Assembly (NCBI GenBank): GCA_022036555.1
Contig: CM039140.1
Coordinates: forward strand, 30,190,473-30,254,472
Direction: 5' to 3'
DNA from: Microstegium vimineum
Taxonomy: Eukaryota > Streptophyta > Magnoliopsida > Poales > Poaceae
Length of the DNA: 64,000 nucleotides
Positions 1 through 10,589 of the stretch are shown here, in pieces. Each line of letters opens with the position of its first letter. The first letter of the stretch is position 1. A model generated the notes under the pieces. It ran no database searches, was not told where the DNA came from, and saw only the letters and a list, made by a program, of their open reading frames with translations. The translations under genes were made by a program, and so were the position numbers.

Positions 1-490
1 TATTCCAAAGTTTGAAGTATGACACAAAAAGATATTGTGTTTTTACTCCTTTGCATATTGTTCTTCAGACTTTAGGTTAGGAATCAGGCATGCTGGAGAA
101 CAGGTGTTTCACACTTGCACATCTGCAGGAGAGGGGAAAGAGGAGCCATCTTGCCTTTCTCTGTCAAGGAAATAGGAGTCATTCTTAATATTATTTCCTG
201 AAGATATGTTATTTTGCAAGAAGTATCATAACTGGCTATCCATTGTAAGAAGTCTGGATCCAACACCCAATTCTACTACTCCTTCGATGCTGATTGTTTG
301 TTTTATCCCCCTTGTTTGATCATATATTTATTTAGTTCAAAGTGCCAAATCTTATTTCTTCAAATCTATATTTAAAGCATCTTTTCCCTTCACATCCCCA
401 TAATAAACATATTTATCTAGAAACAAAATATTAGGCATATTTAGTTTTTTTTAGTAAAATTAGGTGGGACACCACTGTGTGTTTGTTTTG
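1..490. other. AT-rich intergenic, nothing recognised
   Basis: AT-rich sequence without a convincing reading frame, repeat pair or RNA gene. The only open frame, about 60 codons on the minus strand near 84-266, has no recognisable family signature. Confidence 0.5.
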
Positions 491-493
491 ATT

Positions 494-931
494 ACAGTGC
501 ACTTGTCCCACCTTCAATCCAGATCCACACCTTTGGTTTCGGCTCAGATCATGATTCAGCTGCCATGCATGGTATTGCTGAGATCTCCCATGGCACATTT
601 TCATTTATCGATGCCCAAGGCTCAATCCAAAGATGGAGTTGCTCAGTGTATTGGTGGCCTCTTGAGTGTTGTGGTTAAGGAGATGCGGTTGGGCATTGAG
701 TGTGTTGACAATGGTGTGCTACTGACTTCCATCAAGTCTAGCGGGTATACAAGTCAAGTTGCTGAAAATGGACGTGGTGGTTCAGTTGATATTGGTGACC
801 TGTATGCAGATGAAGAGAGGGGGTTTCTGCTCACTCTACATGTCCCAGTTGCACAGGGACATACAGTGCTGATCAAACCAAGCTGTATGTATCATGATGA
901 CGCCACATCGAAGTACATGGTGAGGAAGTAA
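494..931 (+). pseudogene. Fragment of WAV3-like vWA-domain RING E3 ligase gene
   Basis: The translation carries the C-terminal half of the von Willebrand factor A domain found in plant WAV3/EDA40-like RING ubiquitin ligases. Two frames are needed. The first (about 497-640) reads through a HTFGFGSDHD-type motif and a GTFSFID-type strand. The second (about 640-931) reads CIGGLLSVVVKEMRL and then a beta-rich stretch typical of the segment after the vWA domain. The join near 640 is a frameshift. The N-terminal RING finger and the start of the vWA domain are absent upstream, and the C-terminal region stops at a TAA at 929-931. In WAV3-type proteins the RING catalyses ubiquitin transfer and the vWA domain binds partners; this copy cannot do either. 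It is probably a gene fragment moved or left by a TE or a segmental duplication. The family is fairly sure, its origin is not. Confidence 0.75.
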
Positions 932-2898
932 GGATTCAGCGCCCTGAGCATCATGTGGACTGCAAAAATTTTTTATTTTCATTTTAGCTTCAGTCAATGG
1001 TTTACACATTATCAATTGTTTATATTAATCCTATGAATGGATGCATTGTTAGAAAAGCAGGCTCAATTTGGGATGCATCGTTACAAAAGCAAACTCAAAA
1101 GGTGTTGTGACTGAAATGATATATACATGTAGTACAAATGATATATGTAAGTTCCTTTTCATTGTGACTTATTAATTAAGCTTGTTACCCAATAAGCTAA
1201 AATGCTTTTTTGAGCACCAGTTTTAAGCTTGTAAATATTAATGATAAGGTAGGTGTCGTTTCTTATTGTACTATATATAATGAAAATAAAATTTAATGAG
1301 TTTTGGTGACATCTTCAAATCCTCTCGCTAAAATTGCCCTCAATATTGTTTATTAGCCATTTAGTTAATTTTAACATTTATAATTATAATTTCCAGAAAT
1401 GTTCATATAAAATATTGTGTGTACTTATTCTCTTGTTATTGTTTTTTTTAAACACTGCGTTTACGCACGTGCTTGTTCACTAGTTTGCATAAAGCTCCTT
1501 ACGAACAACAGAAGACGCGGCCATGTGGTCCTCTTGCCAAACAACGACGCTGGCTCGTGCTCACTTATCAACGTCATCGTCGTCCCTTGTACGAGTCTTC
1601 TACTTCAAACACCGATTTATTTGGATCGAGTGAGAATGGCCCGCGAATGCTGCTTCCCCATTCCCCAATCTTGTTGCTGTTGCTGCTGAGCTGAGCAGAG
1701 CACCGGTGTTCGCTCATCTATCGCCGGGCTTGACGAGCGCTGCTCCTCGCCGTGCCGAGACGAGCCAAGTGCAGTGCCGCGCCGCCGCACCAGACCGACC
1801 TGTGTTGCTTCTCTCCCACTCTGGCTCTCTAATATTTGCTTCAGCATGAACGCCATGCATGGCCAACTCAGCAGGCCGTCATCGTCACTGCCATTCATCT
1901 CGAACCTAGCCGTCCTCATCGCTGCCATTCATCTCGAACCAAAATGTATCTAAAAGTAGAAGAGCGTGGAAGGAATAAAAAGTAAAAAATAGTTTCAGAT
2001 CTAAATGTACGAGAGAGAAAGAATATATAAAAGTGGTTAGGATGATTTATAAATAGTATATAATTTCTTATGTAAAATTGTCTTCTATATTTTAGGAGTG
2101 AATTATTAGAGACTCTCGGAGATATTCTTTTTTTATTCATTTAAATGCTTTTTTTAGAAATTATAAAAAAATATTAGATACTCTTGGAGGAGATACTCTA
2201 GTTCCCGGTTTGTTCTAATTTAAATAGTGTAGTTTTGACTAAAATAATATATATAAAGAATAATAGTTATGACATCAGACATTAGATATATTATAAATAT
2301 ATTTTCATAATTTACATCTTTGATAGATATAATAGATGTTCGTACTTTTCTATATAAATTTAGTCAAAATTTGTATTGTTTGACTTAGGATAAACTTGGA
2401 TGCCTTGGTATATCATGATAGGGGAATATATATAGCAACACTTTTGAAAAAAAAAACAGGTTGGTTGTTCAGGATTATTCTCCGGTTAATGACTAGTATC
2501 ACCAATGCAATGTGCACGCTTTGGAGACAAGAAGCATCATTAGTACGTCCTCTCCGCAAGAAGAATAATACATGTACTTCCGACTAATTGACGATGACAA
2601 ACTCGAGAAAAAAGTTACAAACACGTACGCCGACCTGACTAGCTATATGGGTACTAATAATTTCTGTAATAATCAAGGTCAAACATACAGTTCGTGACCA
2701 TATATAAGAAATAAAGAATCATTAATCACTTGTAACGAGACGTACGGTATTGTTGAAACGATCGAACTCTCTCTGTCCATCATATCGATCCATGGCGTCA
2801 AATTAACACAACACTTGACCAGTACAGTACAACGTGCATGAGCGAGCTCGACTGACTTGTTGATGGATCCAAGATGGAACAACTAACAGTTGTCATTA
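932..2898. other. Intergenic; Stowaway-like debris, GC-rich island
   Basis: 932-1480 is AT-rich with nothing recognised. 1500-1930 is a GC-rich island with short open frames on both strands but no recognisable protein. It contains a 20-bp direct repeat (GCTGCCATTCATCTCGAACC and a near copy at about 1887-1942). 2215-2400 resembles internal Stowaway MITE sequence (TTTGACTAAAA near the left, then TTTAGTCAAA and TTGTTTGACTTAGGATAAAC), without a clear pair of terminal repeats. No intact gene is seen. Confidence 0.4.
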
Positions 2899-3582
2899 TC
2901 AGTTGTACCTGGAGCAGACCTTCCTGACCTCACCGGCGTCACCCTCGAGCACGCCGACGTTGCTGAGCTTAGCCATGGCCTCAGAGAACCTGGTGACGAA
3001 CGCGTCGGGGTTTGCCGCGTAGTAGGCGACGTACGGCTCGGTGGCGGGGTTGGTAGCGGCCTCCTGGTCCACCTGCAGCAGCGTCCTGTTGCTCAGGACC
3101 TGCTTGTAGAAATTATTGTCGACGGCGAACGGCGTGTCCGGGTCGATGAACGTGGCCGGGTCAGTATCCAGCGGCAGGTCCTCGGTGCCACAGACGTCGA
3201 GCATGTCACGGCGGAGAGACTCGTCCTCCATGGTGCTACAGGTTCCGCCGCCACCGCCGGTACCACCGATGAGGCGGTACCGGAACGAGGAGCAGTGCGC
3301 GCCACCGACGGTGTGACCGCCTAAGAGCAGGATGGTCTCCTCGGCCGAGAACCCTCTAGCGGCGAAGTAAGCCAGCACGTCGTCGATCTTTGCGAATGGC
3401 GCGGGGAGGTCGACCTCAGAGGGGTCAGACACGGTCCCATCCCGCCGTCCCAGCGCGACGTCGTAGCGTGCCCCGCCGAGGATCACGACGGCGTCGCGCG
3501 CCATGAGCACGAGCGCGTCGGCACAGGACACGGCGGTGGTGGCCGGGCACGCGTCGTCCAGCGCGCGTTCGTTTTGACTTTG
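2899..3582 (-). pseudogene. Class III (secretory) peroxidase, 5'-truncated
   Basis: The open frame encodes the C-terminal two thirds of a plant class III haem peroxidase, an extracellular enzyme that oxidises phenolics with H2O2. It shows the VSCADAL..ARDAV helix, the proximal haem motif GGHTVGGAHC with the axial His followed by the calcium-ligand Thr, the DPATFIDPDTPF-type proximal calcium loop, and the usual C-terminus ending near a conserved Cys (KVCSRYN, stop TAA). The frame closes upstream at a TGA at 3583-3585. A possible splice acceptor (GGCAG) lies just beyond, but no exon with the signal peptide or the distal FHDC histidine is seen in the next 1 kb on this strand. The first in-frame Met-like codon near 3531 is GTG inside the conserved helix, so it is not a start. 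Without the distal catalytic half the product would be inactive. It is either a truncated pseudogene or a gene whose first exon was displaced beyond recognition. Confidence 0.8.
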
Positions 3583-3599
3583 TCAGCTGCCAGGTACGT

Positions 3600-4150
3600 A
3601 GGCAGACGTGGATGTTCTGCACCTCAGCAGGTGTCGATCCCAAAGAGATTTTAGACTCTCAAGGCACCACGCAAGTACAGTTACAGTAGATCGCTAGATC
3701 AGTTGACTTCTCCGCGCGCGCTTGTTAAGTTTTCAAAACCCAACTACATATAGTTTTTTAGTTGTACCCCGTCAAAAAAAAAAAAACCCCAACTACATAG
3801 ATCCGTACATTCATCAACCTCCCGTCCTCCCTCCACACTGGCCAGTAGTTTCAAGTCAAGAGATATAATAAGTATATAGAATTCTGATATATTTTTATAT
3901 ATGTTATAAATAAGTTGTTAACTATGGTACGAGCTGAGTAAATAACTTGGATTCAATATAGGGTACTTTGGATATTCTTTTGATAACGGCGAAGTGATGA
4001 GGTAGTATTCCTTGTTGTATTATTTTTATTAATAATAAACATAGGGTAAACAATTTATGTAAAAAAACTATTTTCTCCTAAATACTCCATAAAGGAGACA
4101 ACCATCTCTCCCCACATGTCTAAAAAAATATATAGGAGACTGATTTTAGT
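3600..4150. other. Intergenic, nothing recognised
   Basis: AT-rich stretch between the peroxidase fragment and the CACTA-like repeats. It contains an A-run at about 3774-3786. No gene or clear TE end was found. Confidence 0.4.
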
Positions 4151-4159
4151 TAACCTGCT

Positions 4160-4500
4160 ATATCTCAGTACCGTAGTAAGGATTTGTAGGGGCAGTTCAT
4201 AAGGGTTTGTAGGATCGGTTTTCGTAGCCCCCCCCCCCCCCCCCCCCAAGCTCCGACTCTACAAATCATGTATTTGTAGGGACGGTTACCAAACCGTCCA
4301 TACAGATCTCATTTGTAAGGGCAGCTGTTGTTACCAGCCGCCTCTACAAACCCTTTTCTAGGGGGGGGGGGGGGTAACAACAGCCGCCCTTACAAATGAG
4401 ATTTGTAGGGGCGGCTGTAACTCCAACTGCCTCTATAATTTTCATTTGCAGGGGCGGTTCATTCTAGAACCGCGCGGTTCATTCTAGAACCGCCCCTAAA
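4160..4500. repeat. CACTA-like subterminal repeats with hairpins
   Basis: A 15-20 bp unit of the type ATTTGTAGGGGCGGTT recurs at least eight times in both orientations (for example 4180-4196, 4268-4285, 4400-4416, 4446-4460 and their complements). This is the pattern of subterminal repeats in grass CACTA elements. One inverted pair, 4310-4335 against 4373-4398, would form a stem with about 26 bp arms. A C-run (4232-4248) and a G-run (4361-4374) lie inside. I could not find CACTA terminal inverted repeats at either edge, so this is a remnant or an unusual end. Confidence 0.55.
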
Positions 4501-4789
4501 ATCAATTTCCAAACAAAAAAAGATACAAATTTGATATTCCAAATCTGACCAGAACATATACAAATTTGATATTTCAAATCTGACCAGACCAGAACATATA
4601 AACATTTGGTATTTTAAATCTGACCAGAACATATAAACATATATGATTCAAATCAACAACTAATGATAAAAAAGATATATAACATTCACAAATCCAACAG
4701 TTACACAAGTCTGATAACATTACCAATGTTACATAAATTCACAGATTTAATCAACGACCTAAGCCTAGCCTCCCCGGCTCATGAAGATG

Positions 4790-4948
4790 TTAGTGTTGTG
4801 GAAGGCTTCCCAATTTGAAGATTGGATCATGATAAACGCCTCGAACGTGTATAATCTGATCCAATATGAAGTTGCAAAGGTCACCGATGAGCTCTAATAG
4901 GTTGTCATCTTTATGTGGTGTAGCTCTCATTCCTTTCTCTTCTTTCCA
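4790..4948 (-). pseudogene. Possible terminal exon of a TE-encoded protein
   Basis: On the minus strand a good acceptor (TTTTCTTGTAG at about 4949-4959) is followed by 52 open codons ending at TAA (4790-4792). The peptide includes DNLLELIGDLCNFILDQ. It lies between the CACTA-like subterminal repeats and the gag remnant to its right, so it may be the last exon of a CACTA protein or of another element. Function is not recognised, and the splice is inferred only from the sequence motif. Confidence 0.3.
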
Positions 4949-5075
4949 CTACAAGAAAACAAGTTTAGATATAGTATTTCATAACATATGCGGTTATGTA
5001 CCAAACTTTTAATACATCAAGTGAAGAGGTTCAAACTTACCCTACATGGATGTCTCCTATAGGTACCAATTTGGC

Positions 5076-5702
5076 TTATGAGAGTGCACACGTAATAACC
5101 ACAATGTACACTCCCGGTCTTCTGCTTGGGGCACTGTGTGTTTTGCATATAAAAATGTAAGTAATCGCCAACTTCGTGTCTGACTCCCTACTCGCGTCAG
5201 AGTCAGAGAGGGGGTTATTGGTACACCCCTTCGCGTCTTGGTGGACCCCCATCGTCGTGGTGATGGTCCCGAGGTGATCATCGCGCGGTGGCGTCACATC
5301 ACCGTCGGAGCTAGGATCCGACTCCAAGAGGTAGTCATACTGGGAACGCACAAAACACATCACGGCATGCTCAACCGCGTGGTTGATTTCGTCGTCGCAA
5401 TCGTCAGAGTCCCCGACGCCACTCATGAACATCTCGAGCGGGTGGGGTCCTCTGCCATCGTTCCGAGGGATCTCTTCCTCAAGGTCGAGGGGGTCAACTC
5501 CAAGGCCTCGTGGCCCAGAAGCCTCAACCGGTGCATCTTTGCGAGGAGTCGGGAGGTCCTCGTCCGGCTTGACCAGGACGTCGATGTCCTGATCCGGCGA
5601 AGGCTACACACGGGTGAAGGTCCCATCTGGGGAACAAGCGGACTCTAGGCTCCCGAAGCAGATGAAGGAAAGCCCAGGGTGGCCGGAGTTGTGAGAAGCC
5701 AT
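5076..5702 (-). pseudogene. N-terminal gag-like ORF of Ty3/gypsy remnant
   Basis: Starting from the ATG at 5700-5702, about 55 bases inside the LTR/primer-binding junction, the minus strand is open for about 209 codons except for one in-frame TAG at 5604-5606. The product is acidic and Pro/Asp-rich, with runs such as DSDDCDDEINHAVEHAV, and is consistent with the variable N-terminal part of a gypsy Gag. No retrotransposon_gag core, protease or reverse transcriptase follows, because the element is cut off to the left near 5050-5076. It depends on the LTR at 5763-7166 for orientation. Confidence 0.5.
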
Positions 5703-5734
5703 TCGGAACCCTTAAGGCGTCGTGACACGCGATG

Positions 5735-5757
5735 CCCCTACCTGGCGCGCCAACTAT
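5735..5757 (-). other. Primer-binding-site-like sequence of gypsy remnant
   Basis: The minus strand reads GTTGGCGCGCCAGGTAGGGG directly inside the LTR end. The gypsy element at the right edge of the window has a near-identical block at the same place (62030-62050), which supports the assignment. The primer tRNA was not identified. Confidence 0.55.
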
Positions 5758-5762
5758 CAGTG

Positions 5763-7166
5763 TTAAGAAACTACCAACAAGTAAATTTGTACGCGTGTCG
5801 GGTCCGAATGGTGAGACAAAGAGACAAGAGGTTTATACTGGTTCGGACAAGAAATCCCTACGTCCAGTGTGAGGTTGCTCGTGTTCCTTATCTCTGCTTG
5901 GAGGGGTATACAAGCTGGGTCGAGAGAGGGAGTGCGAGTCCCAAGTCTCTGAATGCTTCGGCGAATGGGTGTGTTCTAGCTCGTCTATATGCGTCTGCCT
6001 TCGTCGTCCATCTCTTCCTCCTTTTATAGTTGCAAAGAGGATGGAGATGGTTACAAGTGTGGGCCGGAACGGATCTACGTGGGGTGTTGTGCCTTATCCT
6101 CATCTTCTTCAGGAAGGGAGGTAGACACTTGGAGTATTCTATTCCTATTACCCTTATACTTCGTTGCACGTGGTCGGGGATTTGGTGTCATGTCGACCCC
6201 TCCTTGCGTTGCTGGATGGTGGGTCCGGTCACGCCTGCAGTCCTGCGGAGGTATGGTTGTCTGCTGTACCGTCGGTGGTAGGGGCTGGGTCGCGGCCGTC
6301 CGTTTGCGGGTACACCATTGTACCGATTTTTAGTTCTTTTTGTTCTCATTGATAGCGGGATTCTCTCCCCGCTTGGTCAGCGTGCGCCCGTTCTCCTGAT
6401 CCCCCGTACCTAATGTACTTCCCGTTCGGTGGGTTTCTGTAGGGGCCGGGGTTACCTGAGACTGACTTCGCCCTGCGAAGGGTATGCTTTATTTTTGTCC
6501 AAGAATCTTGCCCTGGCCTGTCCCCTGATTGGGAACGCGACCTGTCCCAATTTCGGCAGGGATCAGAGCGTTATCCTGTGTTCCAGATTATTCGGGATGT
6601 ACGATCCGTCGTGGCTTCGGAGCCCCGTTCTTATCTTGTGAAGAGTGCATCGTCACCAGCTGGATACCGACGACCTCATCTCCTGGGTCCTCTTCCTAGA
6701 TAGGGGCAAAAGGGTCATTCCTCGGCTGCCTTGGTAGGTTTTAACCCCGGTTGCGTCTTATCCTAGGGGGTCCACCCTTGTCCTTCGTAATCTGTAGCCT
6801 CACTGTGGAGACCTTGGCTTGCGTGGGATGGCAGGACGTCGACCATGGTCGGGACGCGGGCACGTCTTCCGAATCGAGGGGTCGTCCCGCCTTTTACGTC
6901 GGATGAGGTAGAGTCACGTCTTCCGAGGCACGTCTGCCTCCCCCGGTCGGTCGGGCCGTGGTCTTCGCACCTCTTCCTTCATGGTCCAGGACGCGATGCC
7001 CCGTTCCAACAGGAATCTACCTCTTGAATTGGGCCTTCTGCTAAGGGCCACGACTTCAGTTGTAGTGGGTTTTTATATCCCTTTCCCGAAGGTGATCATC
7101 AAGCTTTTGGCCGTTGATTATTTTTGAAAGTCTGCCGTTAAATTAGGTATCCGACAATTACCTACA
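5763..7166 (-). repeat. LTR of a minus-strand Ty3/gypsy element (~1.4 kb)
   Basis: On the minus strand the block starts TGTAGGTAATTGTCGG at 7166 and ends just before the primer-binding-like site at about 5763. It contains the motif GTCCGAACCAGTATAAACC (near 5835-5860), which the other gypsy LTR in this window also has in similar form (about 61900-61935). Only one LTR copy is visible, so the left half of the element is lost. The exact ends are uncertain because the partner LTR is missing. Confidence 0.55.
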
Positions 7167-7557
7167 CTGTGTATTTAACCAGAATAAAGGTTTTGGATAC
7201 CTATGTTCATCATATTAATTTAATATTACATAAGATAGTAGAGTTCTAAGAAAAGACATGCATTTAATTCACTTGTGAATTATCTTGCCCAGAGATCGTG
7301 CTTAGGCAGCAATATATTTGGCTACTATAAAGATCTACTCTTTCTCTTTGACATAGAGATTATCTTGTCTTGTGTTTATCAAAAATTTGTAATGAATTTG
7401 GTTGTATGGTATACACAAATTTGTAATTACCTATGACAATCCAATACTATGATAAGATATACACTTTAAAATATTGTATTTTATACTATAACAATTACCA
7501 TGTTGATTTTATCTACCATGCGGTAAATTAATTAATCCATGGTTATCCATGTAGGAT
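7167..7557. other. AT-rich gap before the copia gag; 5' LTR not found
   Basis: The 5' LTR of the copia element should lie here, but nothing matches its 3' LTR at 25338-25533. Either the 5' LTR was deleted or it is too degraded to recognise by eye. Confidence 0.4.
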
Positions 7558-8403
7558 CATGGTCTCTAAGGAGTTCGACGAACTTGCGTTAGATGGTATA
7601 ATTACCCTACTTGGGCTTCTGATATCAAGATAGCACTTGCCTCTCGTAGCCTTTTGGCTACAATTCAAGAACCCTAATTTGGGGTTGACCTGCAAGATAA
7701 GCATATCTATACTGCTTTGGCTTTGCTACGGTATTACATTCATAAGGATCTTAAATTAGAATACCTTATGCTTGAAAATCCTCATGAATTATGGGTTGCT
7801 CTTAAAGAGCGATATGATCAGCAAAAAGAACTTATTTGGCCTGAGGCCAATCATGAATGCAATAACCTACGTCTGCAAGATTTTAAATCTGTAGCAGATT
7901 ATAACCATGTTGTTCATAGAATTTTCTCTAAGTGAAAGTTTTGTGAGAAAGAGCCATCGGATGCAGATAAGATAGAGAAAACTCTATCTACTATGCTTCC
8001 GTCTGATAGAGTATTGCAACAGCAATACAGGGCTAAAAATTACCAGCTTTATTCCCAGCTTATTCGTACATTAACTCAGGCAGAAAAACATGATGAACTT
8101 CTTTTAAAAAATCATCATAAGCGCCCTGTTGGTTTGGCGCCTCTACCTAAGGTTCATAATGTACAAAATAAAGCCAGGAATAAGTTCAATGGACCTTTTC
8201 CAAAGAACAAGAATGGTAAACGCAAACACAACAAGAGGCAAAGATCCAATTCACACAACAGGAAGAAGGACAATGTGAAATCCTCCAAAAATGACAAGAA
8301 GTGTCATAGGTGTGGAGATTTTTCACATTTTTCCAAGAACTACCGTGCACCTAAGAATCTAGTTGCTTTGTACCAAAAGTCTTTAAAAGAGGTCAAGCCA
8401 ACA
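7558..8403 (+). pseudogene. Copia Gag (broken)
   Basis: From an ATG near 7558 the translation follows a UBN2-type copia Gag: a W-SDIK block, then LRYYIHKDLKLEYL and LWVALKERYDQQKEL, then ADYNHVVHRIFSK. It ends with a CCHC zinc knuckle CHRCGDFSHFSKNYRA at about 8310-8345, in which the last Cys of CX2CX4HX4C is replaced by Tyr. Gag would form the particle and bind the RNA. A frameshift near 7600, a TAA at about 7675 and a TGA at 7933-7935 break the frame. Loss of the knuckle Cys would also abolish zinc binding. Confidence 0.8.
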
Positions 8404-8835
8404 TGAGATAAAAGATATGAAGCACACTTCAATCTTGCATTTGAGGTTGTCTCGGGAGAGGGTTGTTCCAAGCAGGACCCTAACACTCAAGAGAACAACA
8501 TGGCTCTCAACATTGAAGAGAATCTCCCATCAACGGACAACATGCTTCTAGACTTTGGCTCTGGAGACATGTTAGGAGATTTGGAGTAGTTTAACTCCAA
8601 ATTTGATATCACCCCTGATCGTTGTTGCAAATAGTCTAAGTCATATAAACCTATAGTTATTTAGGTAGTATTATTTTAGGTGCTTGTAAGTTGTACAAAC
8701 TTGTTTGTATTGTTAAGTTGTATTGACTCATTTATATTGTATTATCGTACCCTTATATTTGATATCCAATATAATATATATTTCTATATGTTAGTTTCTA
8801 GTATTTATTTATATGTGCATTTACTTTACATATAG
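8404..8835 (+). other. Copia gag-pol junction, AT-rich, degraded
   Basis: A short open stretch (to about 8590, Asn/Glu-rich) follows the Gag stop. After that comes roughly 200 bp of AT-rich noncoding DNA before the protease segment. Confidence 0.4.
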
Positions 8836-9573
8836 ATGTCTGTTGAACTCAATCCAATGGAGGAAGAATTATGTATTGTGGACTCTGGTGCCACAAACTC
8901 TATACTTAGAGAAATTAACTATTTCCATACTATTAAGAAAAGAGAAATAAATATTATGACCATTGCTGGTCATGATGCACTAATAGTTGGTTCTGGACGA
9001 GCCACTATTACTCTTCCAATGGGTACATAGATTACGATAGAGGATGACTTGTTGTATCCCAAATCAACTCGTACCCTTCTAAGTTTTAGAGATGTCCGTA
9101 AGAATGGTTTTCATGTGAAGACAGATGAAGATACTAAAGAGGAACATCTGCTCTTTACCAAACTTACAAGATACGACAAACAAATTTGCGAAAAGATTTC
9201 TTCACTCCAACATGGATTGTACTTTACATACATAAAACATGTAGAACATGTTGCTTACAAGATAATTTTCCATGATGTTGATACATTCCGCAACTGGCAT
9301 GATCGACTTGGGCATCCTGGAATAGGGATGATGGGGAAAATTATTAGCAATTCCATTGGTCATGACATGGAAAAATCAAAATTTCCCCAAAATAAAGATT
9401 TTTGTTGTACTGCTTGTGCAACAGGGAAATTAATTTTAAGACCATCATATCTTAAAATTAGATATGAACCACTTAAATTCCTTGAACGAATTCAAGGAGA
9501 TATATGTGGTCCGATTCAACCATTTATCGGGACCATTCAGGTACTCCATGGTTTTAATAGATGCATCTACTAG
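8836..9573 (+). pseudogene. Copia protease and N-terminal integrase (broken)
   Basis: The first frame (8836-9030) contains the aspartic protease active site CIVDSGATNSI, then stops at a TAG. The second (9049-9573) carries the pre-integrase domain, with WHDRLGHPG at about 9296-9322 supplying the HX3-4H part of the HHCC zinc site and CCTACATGK the CX2C part. It then enters the integrase core (ERIQGDICGPIQP, first catalytic Asp). Protease would process Gag-Pol and integrase would insert the cDNA. The stop at 9571-9573 and others downstream interrupt the catalytic core. Confidence 0.8.
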
Positions 9574-10584
9574 ATGGTCTCATGTGTGTCTATTATCGAC
9601 ATGAAACCATGCTTTTGCCAAAGTAATGGCCCCGCTTATTAAGTTGAAGGCTCATTACCCTTAACATCGGATTCAATCTATCCGAATAGACAATGCTACC
9701 GAATTCTCATCCCGTGCTTTTATGATTATTGCATGGCATTGGGAATTCAGGTTTAGCATTTTGTTCCATATGTCCATACTCAAAATGGTTTGACTGAATC
9801 GTTGATAAAAAGAATCAATCTCATTGCAAGACCTGTGTTGATGAATTGCAAATTGCCTATGTCGTGTTGGGGTCACACAGTTCTGCACGATGCTGACTTA
9901 ATCCAACTACGACCAACTACATATCATGAAACCTCTCCATTGCAGTTAGTACGTGGAAATCCTCCAAGTATTTCCTATTTGCGTAAGTTTGGGTGCACTG
10001 TATACGTACCCATCTCACCACCCCGGACCTCAATGGGTCCTCATAGAAAACTAGGGATCTATGTGGGATATTCATCTCCGTCGATCATTAAGTATTTAGA
10101 ACCTTTAACAAAAGATCTATTTACTGCCCGGTTCGCTGATTGTATTTTTAATGAGGATCATTTCCCGGCATTAGGGGGAGAATTGTACCAAAAAGAATGC
10201 CATGAAATAGATTGGAATGCAAAAGGAATTTTTTCAGATCCATGTACTACAGAAACTGAACTACAAGTTCAAAGAATTATTGATTTGTAAAATATTGCAA
10301 ACAATCTGCCAGACGCTTTTTTTTATTATAAAGGTGTTACAAAGTCTCCTCATCCTGCAAGGAATGTGCCCACTAGAGTGGAGGTACCTAATAAAACCAC
10401 TCAACTCCCAATGGGTAACAAGAAGGGGAGAAGCACTTCCAAGAGGCAAGATGTGATTGCTGGCAATCAAAAGAAGACTAGAAATGCATCTCAACCTTTG
10501 GTTGAAAGACACGTAGAGGACATACAAGGTCTTGTGGATATAAGTGATCCACAATCTAGCTCAGTTATGCTCATAAACACTGAG
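9574..10584 (+). pseudogene. Copia integrase core and C-terminal region (broken)
   Basis: After two stops the frame resumes with FVPYVHTQNGLTESLIKR (third catalytic Glu of the DDE triad), followed by the GCTVYVPISPP and LGIYVGYSS blocks of the copia integrase C-terminal region (9790-10290). A stop after IIDL (10288-10290) precedes a basic, Lys/Arg-rich linker (to about 10584) that leads into the RT. The gypsy insertion interrupts that linker. Confidence 0.75.
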
Positions 10585-10589
10585 GCTGG
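10585..10589 (+). repeat. Target-site duplication GCTGG (left copy)
   Basis: Five-base duplication bordering the nested gypsy element; the right copy is at 23122-23126. The pair fixes both element ends exactly. Confidence 0.9.

Noticed and set aside
2890..3324. 144-codon plus-strand frame
   Set aside because: Antisense shadow of the peroxidase; high GC keeps the frame open.
4949..4962. CACTACAAGAAAAC as a CACTA terminal inverted repeat
   Set aside because: The subterminal repeats lie on the wrong side (to the left), no partner end was found, and on the minus strand the same bases form a splice acceptor before an open exon.
5238..5648. 136-codon plus-strand frame
   Set aside because: Opposite strand of the gag-like ORF, which has the LTR and primer-binding context on its side.
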